Below, one piece after another: positions 8,224 to 18,195 of a stretch of DNA of 64,000 bases. The stretch covers positions 992,001 to 1,056,000 of the forward strand of contig NC_011144.1 of NCBI RefSeq assembly GCF_000017265.1. Direction: 5' to 3'. The number at the start of each line of letters is the position of its first letter. Position 1 is the first letter of the stretch. The stretch is from Phenylobacterium zucineum HLK1 (GTDB lineage Bacteria > Pseudomonadota > Alphaproteobacteria > Caulobacterales > Caulobacteraceae). The translations under genes and the position numbers were made by a program. A model generated the notes under the pieces. The model had not been told where the DNA came from, did no database searches, and was given only the letters and a program-made list of their open reading frames with translations.

Positions 8224-9150
8224 ATGGATGTCGCGCTCTACACCCACCACGACATGTTCGACCACCGGCCGGGCGAAGGCCACCCGGAGCGGCCCGAGCG
8301 CCTGCGGGCGGTGATCGACGCGCTGAACGACGCCACCGACCTCGACCTTGCGCCGAACGAGGCCCCCGTCGTCGAGGAGGCCGACCTGCTGCGCGTGCAC
8401 GACCGCGCCTACCTGGACTCGATCTTCCGGATCGTTCCGGCCCACGACGTCCACGAGCTCGACGCCGACACCTACATGTCCGCCGGCAGCCTGCTGGCCG
8501 CCCGCCGCGCCGCGGCCGCGGTGGTGAAGGCGGTGCGCGACGTCGCGGCCGGCGAGGCCGAGCGGGCGTTCTGCGCCGTCCGGCCGCCCGGCCACCATGC
8601 CGAGCCGGCCACGCCCATGGGCTTCTGCATCTTCTCGAACGTCGCCGTCGCCGCCCGCGCGGCCCAGGCGGCGGGCCTGCCCCGCGTCGCGGTGGTGGAC
8701 TTCGACATCCACCACGGCAACGGCACCCAGGCGGCGTTCAAGGGCAAGCCCGGGCTGTTCCTGGCCTCGATCCAGCAGTGGCCGATGTGGCCTGGCACCG
8801 GGCATCCGTCCGAGAACATCCCCGGCAATATCGCCAACGCCATCTCGCCGCCGGGCGCCTCGGCCGAATCGTGGCGGCGCGCCTTCGAGGGTCTGATGGA
8901 GGAACTGGACGCCTTCGCGCCCGACCTCATCCTGGTCTCGGCCGGATTCGACGCCCACCGGCGCGATCCCATCGGCGGCGCGGGCCAGAGCCTGGAGGAG
9001 CAGGACTTCGCCTGGGCCACGCGGGCCATCGTGTCGGTCGCCAACGCGCGCGCGAAGGGTCGGGTTGTGTCCTCGCTCGAGGGCGGCTACGACCTCGAAG
9101 CTCTGGCTCGCTCGGCGGTCGCGCACGTGAGGGCCCTGGCGGACGGGTAA
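8224..9150 (+). CDS. Histone deacetylase-like amidohydrolase
   Basis: A protein of 308 residues from ATG 8224 ([14 protein letters not shown]). It belongs to the arginase/deacetylase superfamily. The catalytic His pair is His124-His125 in RPPGHHAEP; the zinc ligands are Asp161, His163 ([10 protein letters not shown]) and Asp243 ([11 protein letters not shown]); the catalytic Tyr equivalent is Tyr289 in EGGYD. All key residues are present, so it should hydrolyse an acetylamide such as acetyl-lysine or an acetylpolyamine. The bacterial members include acetylpolyamine amidohydrolases and protein deacetylases; sequence alone does not separate them here. Confidence 0.92.
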   Translation: MDVALYTHHDMFDHRPGEGHPERPERLRAVIDALNDATDLDLAPNEAPVVEEADLLRVHDRAYLDSIFRIVPAHDVHELDADTYMSAGSLLAARRAAAAVVKAVRDVAAGEAERAFCAVRPPGHHAEPATPMGFCIFSNVAVAARAAQAAGLPRVAVVDFDIHHGNGTQAAFKGKPGLFLASIQQWPMWPGTGHPSENIPGNIANAISPPGASAESWRRAFEGLMEELDAFAPDLILVSAGFDAHRRDPIGGAGQSLEEQDFAWATRAIVSVANARAKGRVVSSLEGGYDLEALARSAVAHVRALADG

Positions 9151-9196
9151 AGGGCGTAGCGCGCGTGGGCGCCATCGGCATAGGCTCGCGGGTCTG

Positions 9197-9826
9197 ATGG
9201 ACAAGGTCCTGACCACCCCGCCCCAGGCGACGCCGGCGGCCGTCCGGCACGGCGCCATCATCCTCGCGCGGCATGGCGAGCCGGCGCTGTCGCGCAAGGT
9301 GCGGCTGAACGCGGCCGAGTACCGCGAGTTCTGGGCGAATTACGAGATCCTAGGCATCCTGCCGGGACAGACGCCGCCGCGGGCGCTGATGGCCTTCGTC
9401 GAACGCTGCGGAGCGCTGGTGTCGTCCACGCGGCTGCGGTCGATCGAGAGCGCCCAGGCGCTGGCCCGGGACCGCGAGTTCCACCGGCACGAGATGCTCA
9501 TCGAGGCGCCGCTGCCGCCGCCGAACCTGCCCAGGTGGATCCGGCTCTCGCCGTCGCTGTGGGGCTTCCTGGCCCGGGTCTGGTGGTGGTTCTTCGACCA
9601 CCACGAGGGCCAGGAGACGCGCACCCAGGCCGAGGAGCGGGCCGACCGCGCCGCCGCGATGCTGATCGGGCTGGCGGCCGGCGGCGAGGACGTGGTGGTC
9701 CTGGCCCACGGCTTCTTCAACTTCATGATCGGCCGCTCGCTCCGCAAGCTCGGCTGGCGGCTCGTGGAGAGCGAGGGCTACAAGTACTGGTCGATGCGCC
9801 GGTTCGAACGGGCGCCGAGGCCCTGA
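9197..9826 (+). CDS. Histidine phosphatase (phosphoglycerate mutase-like) family protein
   Basis: A protein of 209 residues. The phosphohistidine site is in ILARHGEP near residue 28 and the second catalytic His is in VVVLAHGFFNFMIG near residue 173. An Arg in STRLRSIESA fits the phosphate pocket. The mid region is rich in Trp (GFLARVWWWFFDHH), which suggests membrane contact or a hydrophobic substrate. It follows the HDAC-like gene by 46 bp on the same strand. The substrate is unknown. Confidence 0.85.
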   Translation: MDKVLTTPPQATPAAVRHGAIILARHGEPALSRKVRLNAAEYREFWANYEILGILPGQTPPRALMAFVERCGALVSSTRLRSIESAQALARDREFHRHEMLIEAPLPPPNLPRWIRLSPSLWGFLARVWWWFFDHHEGQETRTQAEERADRAAAMLIGLAAGGEDVVVLAHGFFNFMIGRSLRKLGWRLVESEGYKYWSMRRFERAPRP

Positions 9827-9851
9827 CCTTGCAGGGGCGGAGGCCCGCGAC

Positions 9852-11246
9852 CTAGGCCCTGAGGTCCTTCCAGGGGCCGGTGATCGCCAGGGTCGTCCCC
9901 GGCGAATAGAGGTTCACGAACAGCGTCGAGCCGTCCGGCGAGAAGCACACCCCGGCCAGTTCGGTGTTCACCGGCTGCGGCAGGCGCGGCGGCCTGGCGT
10001 TGCGGCCGAAGGTGTAGACCCGGCCCTCGGGCGTGACGGCCCTGAGCTGGTTGCGGCCCAGCCCCTTGTCCTCGCAGACGAACAGGTGGCCCCAGGGCGC
10101 GACGGCCAGGTTGTCGGCCATGCTCATCACCGAGGCGTCCTGCGGCTCGACGAAGAGCTGCAGGCGGCCCGGCCGGTCGGCCTCGCCGGGCTGGCCCTCG
10201 GCCGGGCTCGGGACGTAGCGCAGGATGTGGCCCAGCTTCTCGCGGCCCGCGCTGGTGCAGGCGACGAACAGCTCGCCGTCGCCGAAGAACAGGCCCTCGC
10301 CTCGGGCGAATGGGGCCGCGCCCTTCTCCTGCCCGCGCTTGCGCAGGTCGTCGTTCGGGTTCTCGACCTCGTCGACATCGACCCAGACGACCTCGCGCCA
10401 GTCGCCCTGCGCCCACCAGGCCTCGTCCCAGTTGCGGGGATCGCCGCCGCCCTTGAAGCCCAGGGCCTGCAGCCGCCCGCCGGCCAGCAGGCGCGCGCGG
10501 TCGTTGGGCAGGTAGCGGTAGATCAGGCCGTCGCCGATATCCTCGGTGAGATAGACGACGCCGGTGCGGGGATCGGTGGCGGTCGCCTCGTGGCGGAACC
10601 GGCCCATCGCCTTGATCGGCTGCGGGTCCACGAGCACGCGGGCGGCGGACGGCACCTCGAACACCCAGCCGTGGTCCTTCGCGCCCTGGCTGCCCGCTTT
10701 TTGGACCGTCTCTTCGCAGGTGAGCCAGGAGCCCTCGGGCGTGACCCCGCCCGCGCAGTTCAGCATGGTCCCGGCGAGGCTGAGGTGGTGCGAGACGAGG
10801 CGGCCCTCGCGCACGTCCCAGACGAGGGTCGTGGTCCCGCCGGCGAACGGCCGATCGCCGATGCGGTCGAAGACGCGGGCCGGATCGATGCGGCCCGCCA
10901 GCGCTCCGTCGCGGCCGAACGCCGAGCGCTCCAGGTCGGCGGGATAGACTTCGTGGTTGCGGACCAGGGCGACCCGGCCCTCGCCGGCCGGGAAGGCGCC
11001 CATGCCGTCCATGCGGCCGGGGGTGAGCAGTCCGTCGTCCATCGGCTGGCCGAACTCGGAGACCACCTTGTAGGAGAAGCCCGGGGGCAGGTCGAAGACG
11101 CCGGCCGGGTCCGGGACGAGGTCGCCGTAGCCGATGGCCTCGCCGCGGGAGGCCTCTGGCGTTCCCTGGGCGAAGGCGTGCGACAGACCCGCGAAGGCGA
11201 CGGAGGTGGCGGCGAAGCCGAGGAAACGGCGGCGGGAAACGGACAT
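9852..11246 (-). CDS. PhoX-family (DUF839) exported protein with Tat signal
   Basis: A protein of 464 residues from ATG 11246. The N-terminus MSVSRRRFLGFAATS is a twin-arginine signal with cleavage expected after SHAFAQG. The body matches the PhoX/DUF839 beta-propeller family (GDLVPDPAGVFDLPPGFSYK, AGTMLNCAGGVTPEGSWLTC). PhoX enzymes are calcium- and iron-dependent periplasmic alkaline phosphatases; many DUF839 relatives are uncharacterised. The Cys in NCAGG and CEET (motif around residues 162-180) agrees with the iron-binding Cys of PhoX, but I did not align every ligand. It is convergent with the histidine phosphatase gene, 25 bp apart. Confidence 0.85.
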   Translation of the reverse strand: MSVSRRRFLGFAATSVAFAGLSHAFAQGTPEASRGEAIGYGDLVPDPAGVFDLPPGFSYKVVSEFGQPMDDGLLTPGRMDGMGAFPAGEGRVALVRNHEVYPADLERSAFGRDGALAGRIDPARVFDRIGDRPFAGGTTTLVWDVREGRLVSHHLSLAGTMLNCAGGVTPEGSWLTCEETVQKAGSQGAKDHGWVFEVPSAARVLVDPQPIKAMGRFRHEATATDPRTGVVYLTEDIGDGLIYRYLPNDRARLLAGGRLQALGFKGGGDPRNWDEAWWAQGDWREVVWVDVDEVENPNDDLRKRGQEKGAAPFARGEGLFFGDGELFVACTSAGREKLGHILRYVPSPAEGQPGEADRPGRLQLFVEPQDASVMSMADNLAVAPWGHLFVCEDKGLGRNQLRAVTPEGRVYTFGRNARPPRLPQPVNTELAGVCFSPDGSTLFVNLYSPGTTLAITGPWKDLRA

Positions 11247-11389
11247 GATCGGATTGCACCCCCTGACGTCGCCGGGCTATCCGCCCAGGATTGCAGCCTG
11301 ATGACGGAGTCGCGGCCGCCCGCCTGCCTTAGCGGGTGGACCGGGCCCGGCGCCAGTTCTAGGTTCGTCGCAGCCTTCCGAGGGGACCC

Positions 11390-11632
11390 ATGTCCGAGCC
11401 CGCCGACATCGCCGCCATGACCTTCGAGCAGGCGCTCGCCGAGCTGGAGCAGATCGTCGCCCGTCTGGAGTCGGGCCAGGCGCCGCTGGAGGATTCCATC
11501 CGCATGTACGAGCGCGGCGCGGCCCTGAAGGCCCACTGCGAGACGCGGCTCGAGGCCGCCCGGCTGCGGGTCGAGAAGATCGTCATGGGGGCCGGCGGCG
11601 CGCCCGCCAGCGAACCCGCCGAGTTCGGCTGA
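11390..11632 (+). CDS. xseB: Exodeoxyribonuclease VII small subunit
   Basis: A protein of 80 residues, the usual size. The conserved small-subunit segment is [20 protein letters not shown] and [19 protein letters not shown]. It forms a helical hairpin that binds many copies around XseA in exonuclease VII. The stop overlaps the ispA start (TGATG), and the order xseB-ispA-dxs is conserved in many proteobacteria. xseA is not in the window. Confidence 0.95.
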   Translation: MSEPADIAAMTFEQALAELEQIVARLESGQAPLEDSIRMYERGAALKAHCETRLEAARLRVEKIVMGAGGAPASEPAEFG

Positions 11633-12510
11633 TGGATCTGTCGCGGCGCGTGGCCGAGGCCGCCGACCTGGTGACGGTGGCCCTCGACGAGCTCCTGCCC
11701 CGGGGGGAGGGGCCGGAAAGCCGCCTGACGGAGGCCATGCGCTACGCGGCCCTGGGGCCCGGCAAGCGCCTGCGCACCTTCTTCGCCCTGGAGACCGGGC
11801 GGATGTTCGACCTGGACGACCGGCCGGTGCTGCGCTCGGCCTGCGCGCTGGAATGCATCCACGCCTACAGCCTGGTCCACGACGACCTGCCGTGCATGGA
11901 CGACGACGATGTCCGCCGCGGCCGGCCCACGGTGCACAAGGCCTACGACGAGGCGACCGCGGTGCTGGCGGGCGACGCGCTGCAGACCGCCGCCTTCGAG
12001 ATCCTGGCCCATCCCGACACCCATCCCGACGGCGGGATCCGCGCCGAGCTGGTGGCGCGGCTGGCCCACGCGTCCGGCGCCCGCGGCATGGCGGGCGGTC
12101 AGATGATCGACATCCTGGGCGTGCGCGAGGACCTGGGCGGCGTCGCGCGGATGCAGCGGCTGAAGACCGGCGCGCTGATCGCCTGCGCCTTCGAGCTGCC
12201 GCTGGTGCTGGCCCGGGCGATGGACGGCGAGCGGCACGCCCTGATGAACTTCGCCCATGACCTGGGCCTCGCCTATCAGATCGTCGACGACCTGCTCGAT
12301 GCCGAGGGCGACGAGGCGGCCATGGGCAAGGCGGCGCGCAAGGACGTCGAGAAGGGCAAGGCCAATTTCGTCACCCTGCTGGGCGTGGACGCCGCCCGCG
12401 AGCGCCTGGGGGTGCTCGCCGGCCAGACCAAGGCGCACCTGGATCCATTCGGCCGCCGGGCCGATTTCCTGCGGGCCAGCGTCGATTTCGTGTTAGAGCG
12501 CCGGCAGTAG
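11632..12510 (+). CDS. ispA: Farnesyl diphosphate synthase (polyprenyl synthetase)
   Basis: A protein of 292 residues. The first Asp-rich motif is [10 protein letters not shown] and the second is DDLLD; both bind Mg2+ and the allylic diphosphate. GKRLRTFF near residue 43 matches the isopentenyl diphosphate binding region. It condenses IPP with DMAPP and geranyl diphosphate to give farnesyl diphosphate for undecaprenyl, quinone and other isoprenoids. It sits between xseB (1-base overlap) and dxs (26 bp downstream), so it is co-expressed with the first enzyme of the MEP pathway. Confidence 0.95.
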   Translation: MDLSRRVAEAADLVTVALDELLPRGEGPESRLTEAMRYAALGPGKRLRTFFALETGRMFDLDDRPVLRSACALECIHAYSLVHDDLPCMDDDDVRRGRPTVHKAYDEATAVLAGDALQTAAFEILAHPDTHPDGGIRAELVARLAHASGARGMAGGQMIDILGVREDLGGVARMQRLKTGALIACAFELPLVLARAMDGERHALMNFAHDLGLAYQIVDDLLDAEGDEAAMGKAARKDVEKGKANFVTLLGVDAARERLGVLAGQTKAHLDPFGRRADFLRASVDFVLERRQ

Positions 12511-12536
12511 CCGCAACCGCCCCCAAAGCGTTTCCT

Positions 12537-14453
12537 ATGCCCCCTGTCACGCCCCTGCTCGACACGGTTTCCTCGCCCGCGGACACGCGCGGCCTCTCGA
12601 TCGCCCAGCTGCGCCAGCTGGCCGACGAGGTGCGTGCCGAGACCATCGACGCCGTCTCGCAGACCGGCGGGCACCTCGGCGCGGGCCTCGGCGTGGTCGA
12701 GCTGACCGTCGCGCTGCATCACGTTTACGAGACTCCCAAGGACATCCTGATCTGGGACGTCGGCCACCAGGCCTATCCCCACAAGATCCTTACCGGCAGG
12801 CGCGACCGGATCCGCACGCTCCGCCAGGGGGGCGGCCTGTCGGGCTTCACCAAGCGGGCCGAGAGCGACTACGACCCGTTCGGCGCGGCGCACGCCGCCA
12901 CCTCGATCTCGGCGGCGCTCGGCTTCTGCGCCGCCCGCGACCGCGAGGGCCGCGACAACAAGGTGGTGGCCGTCATCGGCGACGGCTCGATGAGCGCGGG
13001 CATGGCCTACGAGGCGATGAACAACGCCTACGAGACCACCAAGCAGCTCACCGTCATCCTGAACGACAACGACATGTCCATCGCGCCCCCAGTGGGCGGG
13101 ATGAGCGCCTACATGGCCCGGCTGGTGTCGGGCGGCGGCTACCAGTCGCTGCGCAACCTGGGCAAGGCCGTCAGCCGCGCCTTCCCGCGCCCGCTGCAGG
13201 AGGCCGCGCGCAAGGCCGAGGAATACGCCCGCGGCATGGTGACGGGCGGCACGTTCTTCGAGGAGCTCGGCTTCTACTACGTGGGCCCGATCGACGGACA
13301 CGACATGGACGCCCTGGTCCACGTCCTGCAGAACGCCCGCAAGATCGACGACAAGCCCGTGCTGGTCCACGTGGTGACCCAGAAGGGCAAGGGCTACGCC
13401 CCCGCCGAGAAGGCCGCCGACAAGTACCACGGCGTGGTCAAGTTCGACGTGGTCACCGGCGCCCAGGCCAAGTCCCAGGCCGCCGCCCCCAGCTACACCA
13501 AGGTGTTCGCCCAGGAGCTGGTCAAGCACGCCGAGCGCGACGAGCGGGTGGTGGCGATCACCGCCGCCATGCCCTCGGGCACCGGGCTCGACCTGTTCGG
13601 CCAGCGCTTCCCGGAGCGCACCTTCGACGTGGGCATCGCCGAGCAGCATGCCGTGACCTTCGCCGCCGGCCTGGCCGCCGACGGCATGAAGCCCTTCGCG
13701 GCGATCTATTCCACCTTCCTGCAGCGCGGCTACGACCAGGTGGTCCACGACGTGGCGATCCAGTCGCTGCCGGTGCGCTTCGCCATCGACCGGGCGGGCC
13801 TCGTGGGCGCCGACGGGCCGACCCATGCCGGCTCGTTCGACGTGGGCTTCATGGGCCAGCTTCCGGGCATGGTGGTGATGGGGCCGGCCGACGAGGCCGA
13901 GCTCGCCCGCGCCATCGCCACCGCCGTGGCCATCGACGACCGCCCGTCGGCCTTCCGCTACCCGCGCGGCGAGGGGGTGGGCGTCGAGATCCCGGCCCTG
14001 GCCGACCCGCTGGAGATCGGCCGCGGCCGCATCGTGCGCGAGGGCACGGCCGTGGCCATCCTGTCGTTCGGCACCCGCCTGGGCGAGAGCCTGAAGGCCG
14101 CCGACATGCTGGCCGCCCGTGGGCTGTCGGCGACGGTGGCCGACGCGCGCTTCGCCAAGCCGCTCGACGTCGACCTGCTGCTGCGGCTGGCCCGCGAGCA
14201 CGAGGCGCTGATCACGGTCGAGGAGGGTGCGGTCGGCGGTTTCGGCGGGTTCGTGCTGCACGCCCTGGCCGAGCACGGCGCGCTGGACCGCGGCCTGAAG
14301 ATCCGCACCCTGACCCTGCCCGACATCTTCCAGGACCAGGACAAGCCCGAGGCGATGTACGCCCAGGCCGGTCTCGATGCGGAGGGGATCGTGCGCGCCG
14401 CGCTGGCGGCGCTCGGGATCGACAACGCCTCGGTCAAGGGACGCCGCGCCTAG
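12537..14453 (+). CDS. dxs: 1-deoxy-D-xylulose-5-phosphate synthase
   Basis: A protein of 638 residues, the full usual length. The thiamine diphosphate-binding stretch is [19 protein letters not shown], and the transketolase pyrimidine-binding region holds [16 protein letters not shown] with the conserved Glu. It joins pyruvate and glyceraldehyde 3-phosphate to form DXP, the entry step of the MEP pathway and of thiamine and pyridoxal synthesis. The neighbours xseB and ispA share its strand and likely its transcript. It is convergent with a small lipoprotein gene, 9 bp apart. Confidence 0.97.
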   Translation: MPPVTPLLDTVSSPADTRGLSIAQLRQLADEVRAETIDAVSQTGGHLGAGLGVVELTVALHHVYETPKDILIWDVGHQAYPHKILTGRRDRIRTLRQGGGLSGFTKRAESDYDPFGAAHAATSISAALGFCAARDREGRDNKVVAVIGDGSMSAGMAYEAMNNAYETTKQLTVILNDNDMSIAPPVGGMSAYMARLVSGGGYQSLRNLGKAVSRAFPRPLQEAARKAEEYARGMVTGGTFFEELGFYYVGPIDGHDMDALVHVLQNARKIDDKPVLVHVVTQKGKGYAPAEKAADKYHGVVKFDVVTGAQAKSQAAAPSYTKVFAQELVKHAERDERVVAITAAMPSGTGLDLFGQRFPERTFDVGIAEQHAVTFAAGLAADGMKPFAAIYSTFLQRGYDQVVHDVAIQSLPVRFAIDRAGLVGADGPTHAGSFDVGFMGQLPGMVVMGPADEAELARAIATAVAIDDRPSAFRYPRGEGVGVEIPALADPLEIGRGRIVREGTAVAILSFGTRLGESLKAADMLAARGLSATVADARFAKPLDVDLLLRLAREHEALITVEEGAVGGFGGFVLHALAEHGALDRGLKIRTLTLPDIFQDQDKPEAMYAQAGLDAEGIVRAALAALGIDNASVKGRRA

Positions 14454-14462
14454 GACCGGACG

Positions 14463-14933
14463 CTAGGCGGCCCGGCAGCTCTCCACGAACCGCCGCCCGA
14501 CCGCCGGCGCGGCCGGCAGGTGGGTGCGTCGCCCGCCGATCCCCACGGTCAGCGGCTCGCCCGCGGCGAAGCTCCGCAAGGCCGGATCGTCGGCGCCGGT
14601 CGTCGCCTCGACGATGAAGCCGTCCGTGATCATGTTGGGCTCTGCGACCGCCGGGTGGCGGGTAGAGGCCTCCCCGGCCTTCAGGATGAGCGTCGGCCGC
14701 TCGCGCCGCTCCAGCGCGACCAGGCTGACCAGCACCTGGCCCGAACGCGGCTGGCAGGCCAGCATCAGGACCACGTTGTCGGTGCCCTCCTGGCCGAACG
14801 CCAGCTTGGCCTCGTCGGGGCTTTCGGTGAGGCCCCAGCTCATCTCTGGCCCCACCGCCAGCGGCGTGACCGGGTGGGCGCAGGCCCCCAGGACCAGGGC
14901 GGTGAGCAGGCTGAAAAGACTACGGCGACGCAT
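14463..14933 (-). CDS. Small predicted lipoprotein of unknown function
   Basis: A protein of 156 residues. The N-terminus [20 protein letters not shown] is a lipoprotein signal with lipobox LGAC and lipidation at Cys18. The mature part is about 138 residues with predicted beta strands and no recognised family. It lies 55 bp downstream of flgH on the same strand and could be the last gene of the flgF-G-A-H transcript, or have its own promoter in the gap, which contains one TTAAC motif. A flagellar role is only suggested by position. Confidence 0.75.
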   Translation of the reverse strand: MRRRSLFSLLTALVLGACAHPVTPLAVGPEMSWGLTESPDEAKLAFGQEGTDNVVLMLACQPRSGQVLVSLVALERRERPTLILKAGEASTRHPAVAEPNMITDGFIVEATTGADDPALRSFAAGEPLTVGIGGRRTHLPAAPAVGRRFVESCRAA

Positions 14934-14988
14934 GACGCTCCCTCTGAGAGGTTAACGCCAGCGCCGCCGCATTGATCCCGATTAGCTT

Positions 14989-15738
14989 TTAGAAAGGCGA
15001 GAAGCGCTCGATCAGCGACTGGCCCGCCGGCGTCTTCTGCACGCGGCTGATGTCGCCGCGGCCGCCGTAGCTGATGCGGGCCTCGGCGATCTGGGTGTGG
15101 CGGATGGTGTTGGACGCCGAGATGTCCTCGGGCCGCACGATGCCCGCCACGGTCAGCTGGCGGATGTCGGTGTTGGTGCGTACCTCCTGGGTGCCCTGGA
15201 TGGTCATGTTGCCGTTCGGCAGCACGCCGGTGACCACCGCCGCGATGGTCAGGCTGATCTTCTCGGCCCGGTTCACCGCGCCCGCGCCGGTGTTGGAAGT
15301 CTTCGAGCCGACGTCGACGGCGTTCGCTGGGTCGAACTCGCCGGGCAGGATGCGGCCCAGGCTGGATTCCAGGCCCAGCAGGTGCGGGAAGCCCATGGTG
15401 GTCCCCGACGAACGCGAGCTGGTCGTCGAGTTGATGGTCTTGGCGCTGTCGTCGATGTCGATCTGGACGGTCAGGATGTCGCCGACGCGGCCGGCGCGCT
15501 GGTCGACGAAGAACGCCCGGGCCCCCGCGCGCCACAGCGAGTTGGCGCTGGCCGGATGGGGCAGGGGCTCGCGGGCCGAGGCCAGCGGCAGCACGTTCTG
15601 TTCCCGCGGCACCAGGGCGGCCGGATAGCCCACCGGGGCCAGCTCGGGGCCGCGCACGGCCTCGGTCACGGTCGAGCAGGCGGCGAGGGAGGCGCCCAGC
15701 AGCAGGGGGGCGGCGATGGCGGTCAGACGGATACGCAT
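14989..15738 (-). CDS. flgH: Flagellar basal body L-ring protein FlgH
   Basis: A protein of 249 residues starting at ATG 15738; an in-frame TTG at 15753 would overlap flgA and is less likely. It has a lipoprotein signal ending in GASLAACST. The family core is present: ARAFFVDQRAGRVGDILTV, then SSLGRILPGEFDP and the C-terminal RISYGGRGDISRVQKT. It assembles the outer-membrane ring around the distal rod. It is the last clear gene of the flgF-flgG-flgA-flgH operon, 11 bp after flgA. Confidence 0.96.
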   Translation of the reverse strand: MRIRLTAIAAPLLLGASLAACSTVTEAVRGPELAPVGYPAALVPREQNVLPLASAREPLPHPASANSLWRAGARAFFVDQRAGRVGDILTVQIDIDDSAKTINSTTSSRSSGTTMGFPHLLGLESSLGRILPGEFDPANAVDVGSKTSNTGAGAVNRAEKISLTIAAVVTGVLPNGNMTIQGTQEVRTNTDIRQLTVAGIVRPEDISASNTIRHTQIAEARISYGGRGDISRVQKTPAGQSLIERFSPF

Positions 15739-15749
15739 GGGGGCTTCCT

Positions 15750-16508
15750 TCAACGGAGCGCGACGCGGGTGGTGCGGTTCAGCTTCATGTGGCCGGCGGC
15801 GGGGCCCACGGCCGCCTGGCCGGGACCGGTCACCACCGCCTGGACGATCTTCTTCGACGAGGGGTTCTGGACGTTGATGGTCTCGCCGGCCGCCCCGCCG
15901 CTCAGCGCCTTGGCCTGCAGGGACAGGGAGATGCCGTCGGCGTCGAAGGTCAGGGTGACGATCTCTCCGGCCTTCACGACCTCCAGGGCGGCGATGTCCC
16001 GGCCGGCGACGGCGGCGCCTTCGCGCAGGGGCCGGCGGGCGGCCATGCCGATGACGGCGTCGGGATCGCTGGGGGCGTCGGCCGGCGCGGCGGCCGCCTT
16101 GCCCCAGACGAGGTCGGCGGGCTGGATCACCTCGCCCGCCGCGATGCTGCGCGCCCAGGTGAGCACCTCGACGTTGCCGCGCGCGGCCGGGGCTGGCGCG
16201 GAGGCGGCCGGCTGGCCGCCGCGCACGACGATCTGGCGCAGGCCCTGGGCGTTGGCCCAGTCCAGCCCGGCGCGCCGGGCGACGCCCTGGACCGCCAAGG
16301 CGTTCAGCATCACGTGCGTGCCGGCCCGGACCGCCACGGGGGTCTTGGCCGCCGCGCCCGCCCCGTCGAACAGGTCGCCCAGCGTGACGATCCCGTCGGC
16401 GTCGGTCACCTCGGCCTTCAACGTGACCGGCTGGCCCGCGAGGGCGGGGCCGGCGAGCGCGAAGGCGGCGAGTGCCAAGGCGGCGGGGGCGGCGATCAGG
16501 GTCCGCAT
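15750..16508 (-). CDS. flgA: Flagellar P-ring assembly chaperone FlgA
   Basis: A protein of 252 residues with a Sec signal (MRTLIAAPAALALAAFALAG, cut near ALAG-QPV). The SAF domain is at the middle to end: VLTWARSIAAGEVIQPADLV and MAARRPLREGAAV, with the C-terminal domain INVQNPSSKKIVQAVVTGPG being typical for FlgA. It acts in the periplasm to help FlgI form the P ring. flgI is not in this window. It is 3 bp from flgG, in the same operon. Confidence 0.95.
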   Translation of the reverse strand: MRTLIAAPAALALAAFALAGPALAGQPVTLKAEVTDADGIVTLGDLFDGAGAAAKTPVAVRAGTHVMLNALAVQGVARRAGLDWANAQGLRQIVVRGGQPAASAPAPAARGNVEVLTWARSIAAGEVIQPADLVWGKAAAAPADAPSDPDAVIGMAARRPLREGAAVAGRDIAALEVVKAGEIVTLTFDADGISLSLQAKALSGGAAGETINVQNPSSKKIVQAVVTGPGQAAVGPAAGHMKLNRTTRVALR

Positions 16509-16511
16509 CGC

Positions 16512-17300
16512 TTAGGCCTTCACCTGGTTGGCGGTGGCCAGCATGTTGTCGGCGGTCGAGATGACCTTGGAGTTCATCTCGTAGGCCCGCTGGGCGACGA
16601 TCAGGGCGGTGATTTCGGCCACCGCGTCGACGTTCGAGGCTTCGGTGTAGCCCTGGATCAGCTCGCCGACGCCGTTCTCGCCGGGAATGCCGTTGGTCGG
16701 CGGGCCCGAGGCGGCGGTTTCCTTGAACAGGTTCGAGCCCTGGGCCTGAAGGCCTCCCTCGTTGAGGAACGTGGCGAGCTCGAGCTGGCCGACGATCGTC
16801 GGCGCCGTCTGGCCGGCCTGGGTGACCTGGACCTGGCCGCTCTTGGAGATGGCCACGTCCACAGCGTCCTGCGGGATCGTGATCCCCGGCTCGATGGGAT
16901 AGCCGTCCTGGGTGACGAGCTGGCCCTGGTCGTTGACCGACAGGTTGCCGGCGCGGGTGTAGGCCGTCTCGCCGGACGGCAGCAGCACCTGGAAGAAGCC
17001 GCGGCCGTCGATCGCCATGTCCAGCTTGTTCTCGGTGCGGGTGAGGGTGCCCTGGGTGGCGATGCGGTAGACGCTGCCGGCCTTCACGCCCGCGCCGACC
17101 TGCACGCCGGTGGGGACGATCGTGCCCTGGTCCGAGGACTGCACCCCGGCCGCCTCGAAGGTCTGGTAGAGCAGGTCCTGGAACTCGGCGCGCTGACGCT
17201 TGAACGCCACCGTGTTCATGTTGGCGATGTTGTTCGAGATGACCTCGACGTTGAGCTGCTGGGCGGCCATGCCCGTGGCGGCTGTGCGGAGCGCCTGCAT
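16512..17300 (-). CDS. flgG: Flagellar distal rod protein FlgG
   Basis: A protein of 262 residues, standard length. The N-terminal rod motif is MQALRTAATGMAAQQLNVEV and then ISNNIANMNTVAFKRQRAEF; the C-terminal helix is VDAVAEITALIVAQRAYEMN. These ends form the coiled-coil core of the rod. It builds the distal rod that passes through the P and L rings encoded by flgI and flgH. It is 14 bp downstream of flgF. Confidence 0.97.
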   Translation of the reverse strand: MQALRTAATGMAAQQLNVEVISNNIANMNTVAFKRQRAEFQDLLYQTFEAAGVQSSDQGTIVPTGVQVGAGVKAGSVYRIATQGTLTRTENKLDMAIDGRGFFQVLLPSGETAYTRAGNLSVNDQGQLVTQDGYPIEPGITIPQDAVDVAISKSGQVQVTQAGQTAPTIVGQLELATFLNEGGLQAQGSNLFKETAASGPPTNGIPGENGVGELIQGYTEASNVDAVAEITALIVAQRAYEMNSKVISTADNMLATANQVKA

Positions 17301-17314
17301 CGGTCGCTACTCCC

Positions 17315-18052
17315 TTACTGGACCTTCCCCAGGCGCTCGACGGATCGGCGCGAGAGGTCGGCTTCGGAATCGATCATTCGGTTGGTGCGCTCGTAGGCCC
17401 GGCTCACCTCGACCATGCGGGTGATCTCCAGGATCGCCTGGACGTTGGAGCCCTCGAGCATCCCCTGGCGCAGGCGGGCCTCGGCGGCGGGCTGCGGCAG
17501 CAGGTTGGCGGTGTTGCGGTACTGGTTGTCCCCGGTCTTCTCGAGCGCGGCCAGGGTCTCGAAGGTGAACATGCCGATCTTGCCGATCCGCTCGGCGCCC
17601 TGGCTGACCACTCCGTCGGCGCTGACCGACACCTGGCCCTTCTCGGGGTCGATGACGATCTCGCCGCCGCCCTCGTCCATCACCGGCGAGCCGTTCTGGG
17701 CCACCAGCCGGCCGATCTCGTCGGTGCGGAAGCGTCCGTCGCGGGTGAAGCGCTCGCCGTCCGGGCCCTGCAGGCGGAAGAAGCCCTGGCCCTCGATGGC
17801 GAAGTCCAGTTCGCCGTCGGTGCGCCGCAGGGCGCCCTGGCCGAAGTCGCGGGCGACGCCGTCGGCGGTGACGAACTTCACGGGCTTGGGCCCGCCCAGC
17901 GTCATGGCCGGCGCGCGCGCGTCGGTCTTCTGCATGAGCGATTCGACCTTGAAGCCGGTGGTGTCGAGGTTGGCGATGTTGTTCGCGATGATCTCCATCT
18001 CGCGACGGAGCACCATCTGCTGCGACAGTCCGACGTAGAGGGCGTTGTCCAT
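17315..18052 (-). CDS. flgF: Flagellar proximal rod protein FlgF
   Basis: A protein of 245 residues from ATG 18052 (MDNALYVGLSQQMVLRREME). The frame is open further upstream, but the rod-family N-terminus begins here and the start sits about 34 nt after a predicted sigma-54 start site. The motif ANNIANLDTTGFK and the C-terminal ITRMVEVSRAYERTN are those of rod and hook proteins. It is the first gene of the leftward flgF-G-A-H operon and is divergent from fliL. Confidence 0.95.
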   Translation of the reverse strand: MDNALYVGLSQQMVLRREMEIIANNIANLDTTGFKVESLMQKTDARAPAMTLGGPKPVKFVTADGVARDFGQGALRRTDGELDFAIEGQGFFRLQGPDGERFTRDGRFRTDEIGRLVAQNGSPVMDEGGGEIVIDPEKGQVSVSADGVVSQGAERIGKIGMFTFETLAALEKTGDNQYRNTANLLPQPAAEARLRQGMLEGSNVQAILEITRMVEVSRAYERTNRMIDSEADLSRRSVERLGKVQ

Positions 18053-18096
18053 CTTAACGGGCGGGCCTTGGCGAACGACTTTCCTGCCCCGCTCGC

Positions 18097-18113
18097 TGCA
18101 AGCTTCGGGCCAA
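18097..18113 (-). promoter_or_regulatory. Sigma-54-type promoter for flgF-G-A-H
   Basis: On the minus strand the sequence is TTGGCCCGAAGCTTGCA. This matches the sigma-54 pattern TTGGCAC-N5-TTGC with the essential GG at -24 and GC at -12 in correct 10-bp spacing; the one clear mismatch is C for A after TGGC. The start site would be near 18086, giving a leader of about 34 nt to the flgF ATG. In Caulobacter, flgF belongs to the sigma-54/FlbD class of flagellar genes, which agrees. A GC-rich imperfect inverted sequence around 18157-18181 could be an FlbD (ftr) site, at low confidence. Confidence 0.8.
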
Positions 18114-18195
18114 TCCAAAAAGCCAAGGAATTCCAGCAACTAATAAAGTTAACAGGCGCCGGGCGGCGGAAAATGCCGGGCATCCTTCGCCGCCG

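Noticed and set aside
12276..14276. Minus-strand open frame opposite dxs
   Set aside because: Complete overlap with a textbook dxs gene and composition typical of antisense shadows.
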